A DNA stretch of 64,000 bases, from NCBI RefSeq assembly GCF_044359855.1, contig NZ_CP132291.1:2666001-2730000 (forward strand), given 5' to 3'. This DNA is from Rummeliibacillus pycnus_A (GTDB lineage: Bacteria; Bacillota; Bacilli; Bacillales_A; Planococcaceae). Shown piece by piece: positions 13,190-25,598 of the stretch. Position numbers and translations under genes: made by a program. The notes under the pieces were generated by a model, which saw nothing but the letters and a program-made list of their open reading frames with translations, made no database searches and had not been told where the DNA came from. Position 1 is the first letter of the stretch. Every line of letters starts with the position of its first letter.

Positions 13190-13217
13190 TTGACTTTTAC
13201 TCGGAAAGTGATATAAT
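13190..13217 (+). promoter_or_regulatory. Internal promoter between 23S and 5S of operon 1
   Basis: TTGACT (13190-13195), 16-bp spacer, TATAAT (13212-13217), about 24 bases before 5S. The equivalent gap in operon 2 lacks it. It could drive 5S, the nine tRNAs and the whole second rRNA set. Confidence 0.7.
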
Positions 13218-13240
13218 TATTCTTGTCTTTAAAAAACATA

Positions 13241-13358
13241 GTCTAGTAATGATGGCAAAGAGGTCACACCTGTTCCCATGCCGAACACAGAAGTTAAGCT
13301 CTTTAGCGCCAATGGTAGTTGGGGGCTGTCCCCCTGCGAGAGTAGGACGTTGCTAGGC
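13241..13358 (+). rRNA. rrf: 5S ribosomal RNA, copy 1
   Basis: About 118 nt. Core AAGAGGTCACACCTGTTCCC and GAACACAGAAGTTAAGCTC are present, and the terminal helix pairs TCTAGTAAT with GTTGCTAGG. The copy at 19088-19205 reads the same. Confidence 0.95.
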
Positions 13359-13365
13359 TGTATAT

Positions 13366-13441
13366 GGAGGATTAGCTCAGCTGGGAGAGCATCTGCCTTA
13401 CAAGCAGAGGGTCGGCGGTTCGATCCCGTCATCCTCCACCA
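13366..13441 (+). tRNA. tRNA-Val (TAC)
   Basis: 76-nt cloverleaf, acceptor GGAGGAT, anticodon TAC in CTTACAAG, encoded CCA. First of nine tRNAs between the two rRNA sets. Confidence 0.97.
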
Positions 13442-13454
13442 TATATTTTATTTT

Positions 13455-13530
<76 letters not shown>

Positions 13531-13545
13531 TATTTCTTTTAAAAT

Positions 13546-13621
13546 GAGTCATTAGCTCAGTTGGTAGAGCATCTGACTTTTAATCAGAGGGTCGCTGGTT
13601 CGAATCCTGCATGACTCACCA
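13546..13621 (+). tRNA. tRNA-Lys (TTT)
   Basis: 76-nt cloverleaf, acceptor GAGTCAT, anticodon TTT in CTTTTAAT, encoded CCA. Confidence 0.97.
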
Positions 13622-13636
13622 TTTTAATTAAATATT

Positions 13637-13721
13637 GCGGGTGTGGCGGAATTGGCAGACGCACTAGACTTAGGATCTAGCGCCGCAAGGCGTGGGGGTT
13701 CGACTCCCTTCACCCGCACCA
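13637..13721 (+). tRNA. tRNA-Leu (TAG)
   Basis: 85-nt class II tRNA with a long variable arm, acceptor GCGGGTG, anticodon TAG in CTTAGGAT, encoded CCA. Confidence 0.96.
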
Positions 13722-13768
13722 TTTATTATAAAACTTAATAATTGCCAGATTAAATAACACATGCATAT

Positions 13769-13843
13769 GCGGAAGTAGTTCAGTGGTAGAACATCACCTT
13801 GCCAAGGTGGGGGTCGCGGGTTCGAACCCCGTCTTCCGCTCCA
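13769..13843 (+). tRNA. tRNA-Gly (GCC)
   Basis: 75-nt cloverleaf, acceptor GCGGAAG, anticodon GCC in TTGCCAAG, encoded CCA. Confidence 0.97.
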
Positions 13844-13848
13844 AATAT

Positions 13849-13937
13849 GCCGGGGTGGCGGAACTGGCAGACGCACAGGACTTAAAATCCTGCGGTAGGT
13901 GACTACCGTGCCGGTTCGATTCCGGCCCTCGGCACCA
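13849..13937 (+). tRNA. tRNA-Leu (TAA)
   Basis: 89-nt class II tRNA, acceptor GCCGGGG, anticodon TAA in CTTAAAAT, long variable arm, encoded CCA. It starts 5 bases after tRNA-Gly. Confidence 0.96.
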
Positions 13938-13978
13938 TTTTTAATATACAATATAATAAAATGATTTATATATAATAT

Positions 13979-14055
<77 letters not shown>

Positions 14056-14058
14056 TAT

Positions 14059-14135
14059 CGGGAAGTAGCTCAGCTTGGTAGAGCACTTGGTTTGGGACCA
14101 AGGGGTCGCAGGTTCGAATCCTGTCTTCCCGACCA
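14059..14135 (+). tRNA. tRNA-Pro (TGG)
   Basis: 77-nt cloverleaf, acceptor CGGGAAG, anticodon TGG in TTTGGGAC, encoded CCA. It is 3 bases from tRNA-Arg. Confidence 0.97.
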
Positions 14136-14152
14136 TTTTAAATAAACTTATT

Positions 14153-14228
14153 GGGGCCTTAGCTCAGCTGGGAGAGCGCCTGCCTTGCACGCAGGAGGTC
14201 AGCGGTTCGATCCCGCTAGGCTCCACCA
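14153..14228 (+). tRNA. tRNA-Ala (TGC), second copy
   Basis: Identical to the spacer tRNA-Ala at 10013-10088. It is immediately followed by the 16S leader of operon 2. Confidence 0.97.
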
Positions 14229-14236
14229 ATTTTTAT

Positions 14237-14371
14237 GAACCTTGAAAACTGAACAAGCAAGACGTTAATCAATAAACTTTGTTCACTAACTCTTGTTAGT
14301 GACAAGGGCAAAAATAGATATCATCTTATAGATGATACGCTAGCAAAGCTAATGAGCTTTCAAACTTTACT
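14237..14371 (+). other. 16S leader of operon 2, without promoters
   Basis: The sequence from GAACCTTGAAAACTG to the 16S start repeats the operon 1 leader (8135-8269). The duplicated part begins downstream of where P1 and P2 would be, so transcription must come from upstream. Confidence 0.85.
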
Positions 14372-19027
<4,656 letters not shown>

Positions 19028-19087
19028 AAAAGTTGATTTAAGAACTTCAATGAATGTTTATCCAGTTTTGAGAGAACAATCTCAATA

Positions 19088-19205
19088 GTCTAGTAATGAT
19101 GGCAAAGAGGTCACACCTGTTCCCATGCCGAACACAGAAGTTAAGCTCTTTAGCGCCAATGGTAGTTGGGGGCTGTCCCCCTGCGAGAGTAGGACGTTGC
19201 TAGGC
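19088..19205 (+). rRNA. rrf: 5S ribosomal RNA, copy 2
   Basis: Same sequence as copy 1 over about 118 nt. The 23S-5S gap here is only about 60 bases and has no promoter. Confidence 0.95.
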
Positions 19206-19211
19206 ACACTT

Positions 19212-19246
19212 AAAGCACAACTGATTATTCAGTTGTGCTTTTTTCA
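19212..19246 (+). terminator. Terminator of the tandem rRNA unit
   Basis: A perfect 13-bp stem, AAAGCACAACTGA with TCAGTTGTGCTTT, then a T run. No comparable hairpin follows the first 5S, so this seems to end the whole rRNA-tRNA-rRNA transcript. Confidence 0.93.
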
Positions 19247-19303
19247 TTTTTTTGAAGTTGCTTTTGTTATAATACATATAGAACAGATTGGAGGAGGGAT
19301 TAA

Positions 19304-19369
19304 ATGTTTATTCAAATTAAACCAAATACAGACGTCCCTATATATACTCAATTAACACAACAAATCTAG
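19304..19369 (+). pseudogene. GntR-family regulator, N-terminal remnant
   Basis: ATG at 19304 follows GGAGGAGGG and opens a frame of 21 residues, containing MFIQIKPNTDVPIYTQLTQQ, which is the typical first helix of YhcF/YtrA-type GntR regulators. TAG at 19367 then ends it, in the bases CTAGGAGG that also form the ribosome binding site of the next gene. The rest of the winged helix is missing. A TATAAT lies at 19268-19273. In related bacteria such a GntR gene often precedes a DUF1648 membrane protein, as here, so I read this as an internal deletion that kept the promoter and start. Confidence 0.65.
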
Positions 19370-19380
19370 GAGGTTTAGCT

Positions 19381-20481
19381 ATGATTGGTTTTTGGATAGC
19401 TATTGTTATGTTATGTTTTACAGGGCTAGTTCAAATATTTATTCCTTATACGTTAAAAAAGACAGTTGTATTTGGCGTTACGATTCCTGCTTCACATATT
19501 GAAGACAAATCAGTTATTCAAGTTAAAAAAATCTATAGTATAGCCGTAGCGAGTATTTGGCTCTTGTTTTTAGTTGCTTATAGCATTTGGTCGATTCTAG
19601 TAACTCATAGTGAAGACCTTCAAATCATTGTTGGTACAGCATTAATGTTCCTCTTAATGATTGTAAGTATGCTATTCTATGCATTTTTCCATCAAAAATT
19701 GCGAGTGGAAAAACAACAAAAACAATGGGGAGTCAATTTAACAGAAGTAAAGGTAGTAGATACATCATTACGTGGGCAAGATGAGATGCTACCGTTTTCT
19801 TATTTTATAAGTTTAGCTTTTGTTCCATTGGTACTAATCATTTACACGTACTATCAGTATGCTTTACTACCTGAACAAATTCCTACACATTGGGGCCCAA
19901 GTGGAGCACCTGATGCTTTCACGGAGAAGAATCGCTTTTCAGTAATTTCGTTACCACTTTTAATGTTCCTTATGCAAATTTTATTCGCTTCTTTAACTGA
20001 AGGAACAAAGCGTTCTGGTATGAAGATAAGTGCGATTCATCCTCAAAAATCAGCTTATAAACAATTGGAGAAAAGAAAATATACTAGTTGGTTTATGTTT
20101 TTGACAGCTTTTCTTATTACTGTCTTATTTACCTTTCTACAGCTAACAACTATTCATCATGGCATTGTAGGAGAAGGTATTATGCTGACTATATTTATAA
20201 CATTTATAGTAGTGACTATTGTAGGTAGCATTATTTTTTCTGTAAAGGTTAGCAGTTTAGAGAAGGTTGGAAATGATTCAAGCTATCCAGATGGTATTAC
20301 GGACGTAGATGATGATCGCTATTGGAAAGGCGGATTAATGTATTTTAATAAGGAAGATCCATCACTTTTCGTTGAAAAAAGATTTGGAATAGGTTGGACG
20401 ATTAATTTTGCTAGACCAATGAGTTATTTAATAGTATTTGTGCCAATCATAATCATTCTATTAATAGCATTTTTAACATAG
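19381..20481 (+). CDS. SdpI-like/DUF1648 membrane protein with DUF5808-like tail
   Basis: 366 aa integral membrane protein with about eight hydrophobic segments. The middle segment YYQYALLPEQIPTHWGPSGA is the DUF1648 signature shared with the SdpI immunity family. The C-terminal DDDRYWKGGLMYFNKEDPSL stretch resembles DUF5808. Such proteins often accompany a GntR regulator, of which only a stub remains just upstream. The start ATG has AGGAGG 10 bases before it. No toxin gene was seen nearby, so an immunity role is only a family possibility. Confidence 0.8.
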   Translation: MIGFWIAIVMLCFTGLVQIFIPYTLKKTVVFGVTIPASHIEDKSVIQVKKIYSIAVASIWLLFLVAYSIWSILVTHSEDLQIIVGTALMFLLMIVSMLFYAFFHQKLRVEKQQKQWGVNLTEVKVVDTSLRGQDEMLPFSYFISLAFVPLVLIIYTYYQYALLPEQIPTHWGPSGAPDAFTEKNRFSVISLPLLMFLMQILFASLTEGTKRSGMKISAIHPQKSAYKQLEKRKYTSWFMFLTAFLITVLFTFLQLTTIHHGIVGEGIMLTIFITFIVVTIVGSIIFSVKVSSLEKVGNDSSYPDGITDVDDDRYWKGGLMYFNKEDPSLFVEKRFGIGWTINFARPMSYLIVFVPIIIILLIAFLT

Positions 20482-20664
20482 GTTCTGTTTTATGATATTG
20501 TTGATTTTTTTGAATTGATTATACTTGGCGAAAGGCAGAGACTCCTGCGAGAAAGCAAGCCAGATTAGACCTGGGGCGTAGCGAGGAAGCTCGTTGATTC
20601 GCCCGCGGAAAGCGTCCACCTGTAGATAAAATTTAAAATATCAACAATCGAGTTAAACAAAACT
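20481..20664. repeat. Bacillales-type intergenic repeat (MITE-like), copy 1
   Basis: A GC-richer block in an AT-rich gap. It contains GAGACTCCTGCGAGAAAGC, AGCGAGGAAGCTCGTTGATT and CGCCCGCGGAAAGCGTCCA, the landmarks of the common non-coding repeat of Bacillus and Lysinibacillus genomes. The ends are inverted repeats: ATTGTTGAT at 20497 and ATCAACAAT at 20640, with weaker similarity extending to 20481 and 20664. No reading frame is present. Confidence 0.75.
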
Positions 20665-20673
20665 TCAATATAA

Positions 20674-20709
20674 AAAGAGCTGGTGGGTATAGCCTCACCA
20701 GCTCTTTCG
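20674..20709 (+). terminator. Hairpin terminator before the two-component genes
   Basis: 12-bp stem AAAGAGCTGGTG with CACCAGCTCTTT and a 10-nt loop. The T run is short, so it may also act for transcripts from the other side. Confidence 0.65.
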
Positions 20710-20748
20710 CTATAATGGAAGAAAAAGACGGGGAATGGAGCGACCGCA

Positions 20749-21426
20749 GTGTCTAAAATTTTAATCGTAGATGATGATAAGAATATTTTAGATTTAGTAC
20801 GTATTCATTTAACACAAGCAGGTTATCAAGTGTTGAAAGCTGAAAATGCTATTCAAGCACTAAGTATTTTAGAAACAGAGATACCTGATTTGGTAGTAGT
20901 AGACGTGATGATGCCAGGAATGAACGGCTATGAACTGACAAAACGTATACGTGAGAAATTAAATTTGCCTGTATTGTTATTAACAGCGAAAGGAGAATTA
21001 GAGGATAAGGAGAAGGGATTTATAGCTGGTTCGGATGATTATATGGTGAAGCCATTTGCACCAAAAGAGTTATTATTCCGTATTGCAGCAATCTTACGTC
21101 GATATGATAAACCAAGAGACGCTATACTTCGGGTAGGCACCGTTACCGTTAATCGAAAAAGTTTCGAAGTATCTTCTGGACAAAGTACCTTACTCATGCC
21201 ACTAAAAGAGTTTGAGGTATTTGCATTACTTGCTTCCCGCCCAAATCAAGTCTTCGAAAGAGCAGAAATTATGGAAAAAGTTTGGGGCTTTGATTATGAA
21301 GGAGATGAGCAAACATTAAATACGCATATAAAACGAATTCGTGAACGACTAGTAAAAATTGCGACAGATGTAGAAATCGTAACAATACGAGGAATTGGCT
21401 ATAAGTTAGAGGTACATAATCAATGA
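20749..21426 (+). CDS. Two-component response regulator, OmpR/PhoB family
   Basis: 225 aa. The receiver domain (1-118) has acidic DDD at 8-10, phospho-acceptor Asp52 in VVVDVMMPG and the Lys in DYMVKPF. A C-terminal winged helix follows (about 128-222, ending TIRGIGYKLE). The GTG start is 8 bases after GGAG. The stop overlaps the histidine kinase start by 4 bases, so the two form a cognate pair. Likely targets include the gene at 22880, which has two phased TTCATA-type repeats just before its promoter; that is inference. Confidence 0.93.
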   Translation: MSKILIVDDDKNILDLVRIHLTQAGYQVLKAENAIQALSILETEIPDLVVVDVMMPGMNGYELTKRIREKLNLPVLLLTAKGELEDKEKGFIAGSDDYMVKPFAPKELLFRIAAILRRYDKPRDAILRVGTVTVNRKSFEVSSGQSTLLMPLKEFEVFALLASRPNQVFERAEIMEKVWGFDYEGDEQTLNTHIKRIRERLVKIATDVEIVTIRGIGYKLEVHNQ

Positions 21427-22796
21427 AATCTTTGTATAGTAAGTTTTTATTAGCGACAATTTTAATTATGATTTTCAGCTCTATCACAGGCTTTTTATTA
21501 ACGAACACATACTATCATCAAGTGACAAAGCAAAAAAATGATGAAAAAAACGTAGCAATTGCACAGTCGATTATTAAACATATTAATGAAGTACCAGACC
21601 TCAATTTAGATCATTATTTAAAAACAATTGGCGATGTGGGATACCAAATTTATATTGTAGAAGACAATGAAAAGCATAAATTTTATGGCGGAAATTATCG
21701 TGTTAAGGATCTACCTGACTCTACTATTCAAAATGTGCTAGATGGTGAGATTTATCATGGTATGCGGGATTTCCCTAGAGAAACCTTTGTAACAGGATTC
21801 TTTGCGAATTATATGTCTAATACAGTCGGTGTTCCATTCCAATATCACCATCAACGCTATGCGATGTTTTTAAGACCGGACATTAAACTGTTATTTAATG
21901 AAGTGCACACAATTATGGGCGGATGGACTCTCTTTATGGGGATTATTAGTTTAGTAGCGATGTTGTTTTTTGCGAAGTTATTAATTAGACCTATTACAGA
22001 ACTTACTGCAGCAACAAAACGTATTGCGAATGAACGATTCGATACACCACTGAAAATTGAGAGAAAGGATGAAATCGGACAACTGGCAACAAGTTTTAAT
22101 ACAATGATGGGCCAATTACAAGAAAATGATTTGATGCGTAAAGAATTTATAAGCAATGTTTCGCATGATTTTCAGTCACCGTTATTAAATATTCAAGGGT
22201 ATGCAGGATTGCTAAAATCAGAGTATATAACTGATGAGGAGCGCCAAAATTACGCTACTATTATTCAAACTGAAACACATCGATTATCGACACTAACGAA
22301 GCAGCTATTATTATTAACCTCACTTGATCAATCAGCGCGTCAAATGGAGAGAAAGGCATACTCACTTGATCGGCAACTAAAAGCGACGATACAAAAGCAT
22401 CGTTGGTGGTTGGAGGAAGAGGGTATTAATCTTTCAATGACTTTAGAGCCAACTACTTTTAATGGTGACGCTGGACTATTAGAAAAGGTTTGGGAGAATT
22501 TATTGACTAATGCAATTAAATATAATCGTCCAAACGGAGATATTCAAGTATTACTGACATCGTCTGAACATGAAGTGACTGTTCGTATACAGGATACAGG
22601 GATTGGCATGAGTGATGTGACTAAGAAACAGTTATTTGAACGCTTTTACCGTGCAGATGAATCGCGTACAAAAGATGGAACTGGACTTGGCTTATCTATT
22701 GTAGAGAAGGTTATTCATTTTCATGAAGGACATATTGAGGTGGAAAGTGAGCTTGGCGAGGGGACAACCTTTATCATTATAATTCCGAATTTGTAA
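21423..22796 (+). CDS. Sensor histidine kinase
   Basis: 457 aa. Transmembrane helix near residues 8-28, extracellular sensor of about 130 residues, second helix near 163-188, HAMP linker (RPITELTAATKRI), then the HisKA domain with His248 in NVSHDFQSP, an unusual form of the common SHELRTP box. The ATPase domain has N-box ENLLTNAIKYN, DTGIGM and GTGLGLSI. It phosphorylates the upstream regulator. The signal is unknown. Confidence 0.93.
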   Translation: MKSLYSKFLLATILIMIFSSITGFLLTNTYYHQVTKQKNDEKNVAIAQSIIKHINEVPDLNLDHYLKTIGDVGYQIYIVEDNEKHKFYGGNYRVKDLPDSTIQNVLDGEIYHGMRDFPRETFVTGFFANYMSNTVGVPFQYHHQRYAMFLRPDIKLLFNEVHTIMGGWTLFMGIISLVAMLFFAKLLIRPITELTAATKRIANERFDTPLKIERKDEIGQLATSFNTMMGQLQENDLMRKEFISNVSHDFQSPLLNIQGYAGLLKSEYITDEERQNYATIIQTETHRLSTLTKQLLLLTSLDQSARQMERKAYSLDRQLKATIQKHRWWLEEEGINLSMTLEPTTFNGDAGLLEKVWENLLTNAIKYNRPNGDIQVLLTSSEHEVTVRIQDTGIGMSDVTKKQLFERFYRADESRTKDGTGLGLSIVEKVIHFHEGHIEVESELGEGTTFIIIIPNL

Positions 22797-22800
22797 TATG

Positions 22801-22848
22801 GAGTTCATATAGAGTTCATATTGACAGTTTATATTTACATCATAGTAT
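22801..22848 (+). promoter_or_regulatory. Promoter with phased direct repeats, probable response-regulator site
   Basis: GAGTTCATA occurs at 22801-22809 and 22812-22820, an 11-bp period. It is followed at once by TTGACA (22821-22826), a 16-bp spacer and TAGTAT (22843-22848). Direct repeats of about one helical turn abutting a -35 are typical of OmpR/PhoB-type activators. Confidence 0.6.
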
Positions 22849-22879
22849 TAAAAGTCTGAAATCTATGGAGGTAAATTGT

Positions 22880-23281
22880 ATGGAAAGAAAATGGGGAATA
22901 CGTTTAATTCGTTTAGCTGCAATCTTTGGTTTAATCGGTGCAATGTTAGGTTCACACATGGCTGGCTCAGGTAGCTATCAATTCCGTCCAATTCATGCAC
23001 ATATTTTAGTCGTTGGATGGTTATCTGTTTTTGCATGGGGAATTTTCTATAGCGTATTTAAAATAAAGTCCGCTAAATTAGTGGCTGCTCATGGTTGGAC
23101 AGCAATTATTGGCTCAATCGGATTAACTGTAGGCATGTGGCTAAACACATTAAAACCATTTGGTATTAACGATACATTTGCACTACTGTTTTATATTATT
23201 GGTGGTTCAATCCTGTTAATTAGTTTTGGGTTATTTATTATCTCAACCTTTATGATTGATTCTAGCTCTAATAGAAAGTAG
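22880..23281 (+). CDS. Small haem-copper-oxidase-like membrane protein
   Basis: 133 aa from the ATG at 22880, which has TGGAGGT 8 bases upstream. The ATG 15 bases earlier overlaps that site. Four transmembrane helices are visible. The motif RPIHAHILVVGWLSVFAWG resembles helix segments of cytochrome cbb3/NnrS-type haem proteins, and further histidines lie in GSHMAG and AAHGW. That suggests haem or metal contact, but the protein is far too short to be an oxidase subunit I. It probably belongs to the regulon of the adjacent two-component system. Function unknown. Confidence 0.65.
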   Translation: MERKWGIRLIRLAAIFGLIGAMLGSHMAGSGSYQFRPIHAHILVVGWLSVFAWGIFYSVFKIKSAKLVAAHGWTAIIGSIGLTVGMWLNTLKPFGINDTFALLFYIIGGSILLISFGLFIISTFMIDSSSNRK

Positions 23282-23314
23282 TGATTGGTTTGAAACTCTT
23301 TAAAGAGAAACACT

Positions 23315-23602
23315 ATGTTAATCTTACGTATTCGTGAAGAAAAAGAACATTTACCAATCAAAGACGCTGTACGTGAAGGGGTAGCTAAGATTGGTGGTGT
23401 GATTTCATCCGCTGGCTTAATCTTAGCTGCAACATTCGCCGTATTAATCACACAACCAGTAATGGAACTTCGTGCATTTGGTTTTACTGTAGCAATTGGT
23501 GTACTTGTAGATACATTTCTTGTACGTCCGATTGTTATCCCCGCACTCATTGTAATACTTGGCAAATGTAGCTTCTGGCCAAAAAAATTGAAACATGATT
23601 AA
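23315..23602 (+). pseudogene. MMPL-family transporter, C-terminal fragment
   Basis: 95 codons starting RIREEKEHLPIKDAVREG and continuing through GGVISSAGLILAATFAVL and GFTVAIGVLVDTFLVRP. This is the last part of the second permease half of MMPL/RND-type lipid exporters such as YdfJ, which are normally 700 residues or more. Nothing upstream encodes the rest: only 33 bases separate it from the previous stop. I read it as the surviving 3' end of a deleted transporter gene. Translation of the fragment is possible but unlikely to give a working protein. Confidence 0.8.
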
Positions 23603-23616
23603 TCATTAGAATTTAA

Positions 23617-23655
23617 AAGCCTAAATGGAAATAACAATTCCATTCAGGCTTATTT
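23617..23655. terminator. Bidirectional terminator between converging genes
   Basis: AAGCCTAAATGGAA pairs imperfectly with TTCCATTCAGGCTT. It is placed between the MMPL remnant (rightward) and the YtkA-like gene (leftward). Confidence 0.7.
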
Positions 23656-23698
23656 GTTAGAGAAAATTTCTAAATTTACTAGAGGTTTTCTTGAAATA

Positions 23699-24475
23699 TT
23701 ATTTTACAGTAAAAACTTTCACTTCATGAGCATGCAGGCCTTCATCATTTTCGACATGCAGTTTTAGTTGATATGCTCCTGCTTGTGTAAATGTATGTTT
23801 CCCTTCATATGTGCCATCAGAAGTTTCTTTTAATGTAATCCAAGTTGGTTTGCCACCTTTAAATTGTGGAAGAACTTGATAATGTACACTTGCATTTGAT
23901 AATGCCTTGCCATCATGTTTTAGTGAGACGCTAAGATTGATTGCTTTGTCTTTAGCTACCGTATGCTTATGATTGTACATTACGGCTACATCTCCATGAT
24001 GATGATCTTGCTCTGCAGTAGCAGATCCAGTAGTAGATTTATGATTATCATGTGTTGCATGTTCAGATGTTGTAGCATCTTTTGAAACAGTCATATCTGC
24101 ATTTGGCATGACGTGACCGCCGTCTTTTGCAGCAACATGTGCAGTGACTTCATATTTACCTGCATCTTTTACATCATAAGAAGCAACATATGCATCATCT
24201 TGCAATTTAGCAGTTACCATTTTATCCGAATTTGTATCATTATTCTTTACTTCAAATGCGACATCTTTTGCATTTGTAACAGCTTTACCATTTTGTATTA
24301 CATCAACTTTTAATTCAATTTTGTCGCCAACTTTAGCTGTTTCGGGAACAGTTAAAGCAGCTTTTAAAGGTGCTGCTTCTTTTTTCGTGTCATTTGCTGT
24401 ATTTGTATTACTATTACATGCTGCAAGAGTTGTAGTTGTTGCTAATGCCATTAGTAACATTGCTATTTTTTTCAT
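23699..24475 (-). CDS. Lipoprotein with two YtkA/FixH-like domains and a His-rich linker
   Basis: 258 aa from the ATG at 24475 (AGGGAG upstream). The signal peptide ends in the lipobox LAAC, so the protein is probably anchored to the outer face of the membrane. The first beta domain (about 40-125) and second domain (about 165-255, with KAINLSVSLKHDGKALSNA and GAYQLKLHVENDEGLHAHEV) resemble YtkA/FixH. A linker with EHATHDNHK and EQDHHHGDV separates them. The histidine content suggests copper or another metal ligand, which is inference. B. subtilis YtkA has one domain, so this one is doubled. Confidence 0.75.
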   Translation of the reverse strand: MKKIAMLLMALATTTTLAACNSNTNTANDTKKEAAPLKAALTVPETAKVGDKIELKVDVIQNGKAVTNAKDVAFEVKNNDTNSDKMVTAKLQDDAYVASYDVKDAGKYEVTAHVAAKDGGHVMPNADMTVSKDATTSEHATHDNHKSTTGSATAEQDHHHGDVAVMYNHKHTVAKDKAINLSVSLKHDGKALSNASVHYQVLPQFKGGKPTWITLKETSDGTYEGKHTFTQAGAYQLKLHVENDEGLHAHEVKVFTVK

Positions 24476-24553
24476 AAAAAAACTCCCTTCTATTTGCATA
24501 AATCATTGTAGCAAATAGAAAAAAGGAGTTTGCGAAATAAGTGTGAAGTCTCT

Positions 24554-25444
24554 TTATTTAGCTAATCTTTTTTGTAAAAGTGTTGGTAAAGTCATGCCAA
24601 CTAATACTAAGATAATTCCACATACTTGGAGTATTGTTAGTTGTTCATGAAGTACTACTACAGAAGCAATAATTGCCACTGGTAGCTCCATTGCACTTAA
24701 AATAGATGCTAATCCTCCTCCGACTTTAGGAACGGAGATAGTAAATAGTAGGATTGGTAAAATTATTCCGAAGAAACCAAGGGCAAGTCCAAAGTAAAGT
24801 AGCTCTGTTCCAAATAACTTCCCGTTTACGATAATTTCTGGTGATTGGAATACTAAAACAATCAGCATTGCGAAGAATGCCATAATGGTCATACGGCCAA
24901 TTCTTGAAATTCCTTCAACCGGTTTTGAGTTGAACTGCATAAAGCAAGCAAAACTTAACGCTGATGCCAAACCAAATGCCCATCCGCGCCAATCAAGACC
25001 ACTCAAATCAACATCTAAAATTCCTGCGGCCAGAATTGTACCGATGATAAGGAATACGATAGAGATTAACTCGCTACGTGCTGGTCGACGACGGTGAATA
25101 ATACAATCCAAAAATAAGCCTATCCATGTAAATTGGAATAGCATAACTACTGCAAGAGAAGCAGGTAGATAGTGAACAGCTTGTCCATATACAATTCCTG
25201 TGTTCCCAGTTAATAATCCAGAAAGCATAATTATTAAAAAGCCTTTACCAGTTAACTTTGGTAAAGAACGTTGAGTAATGATGAATAAGATGAATGCAAG
25301 TAAGAAACCAATAAAATATTGACTTGTAACCGCTTCCTTTGTTTCGAAGCCGTGATGCATTGCAACCTTGATAATAGTAGATAAAATACCATATGAGCTC
25401 GATCCGATAACGATGAGCAATGGATATATTAAATTTTTGTTCAT
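24554..25444 (-). CDS. EamA/DMT-family exporter
   Basis: 296 aa with ten hydrophobic helices in two homologous halves, the layout of EamA (RhaT/drug-metabolite) exporters. Typical segments are TGNTGIVYGQAVHYLPASLA in the first half and SAMELPVAIIASVVVLHEQL in the second. It is divergent from a Crp/Fnr regulator, which may control it. The exported substrate is unknown. Confidence 0.88.
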   Translation of the reverse strand: MNKNLIYPLLIVIGSSSYGILSTIIKVAMHHGFETKEAVTSQYFIGFLLAFILFIITQRSLPKLTGKGFLIIMLSGLLTGNTGIVYGQAVHYLPASLAVVMLFQFTWIGLFLDCIIHRRRPARSELISIVFLIIGTILAAGILDVDLSGLDWRGWAFGLASALSFACFMQFNSKPVEGISRIGRMTIMAFFAMLIVLVFQSPEIIVNGKLFGTELLYFGLALGFFGIILPILLFTISVPKVGGGLASILSAMELPVAIIASVVVLHEQLTILQVCGIILVLVGMTLPTLLQKRLAK

Positions 25445-25510
25445 ATCGACACTCCTGTATAGAAAAATACTAAAGAAGAATTATACCACGAATAGCAATT
25501 TTGTAAGAAT

Positions 25511-25582
25511 AAAACGCTTTATTGCGTTTTTTACTTCTACCATCATAGCAATTCAAATTATAATGAAAAAGGACATATGTCC
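25511..25582 (+). promoter_or_regulatory. Divergent control region: hairpin, -10 and palindromic operator
   Basis: Between the EamA and Crp/Fnr genes lie AAAACGC-TTTATT-GCGTTTT (25511-25530), a TATAAT (25559-25564) and the perfect 12-bp palindrome GGACATATGTCC (25571-25582). The palindrome follows the -10 of the Crp/Fnr gene and is a candidate autoregulatory operator. Confidence 0.45.
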
Positions 25583-25598
25583 AAAAGGGAGATTTTAT

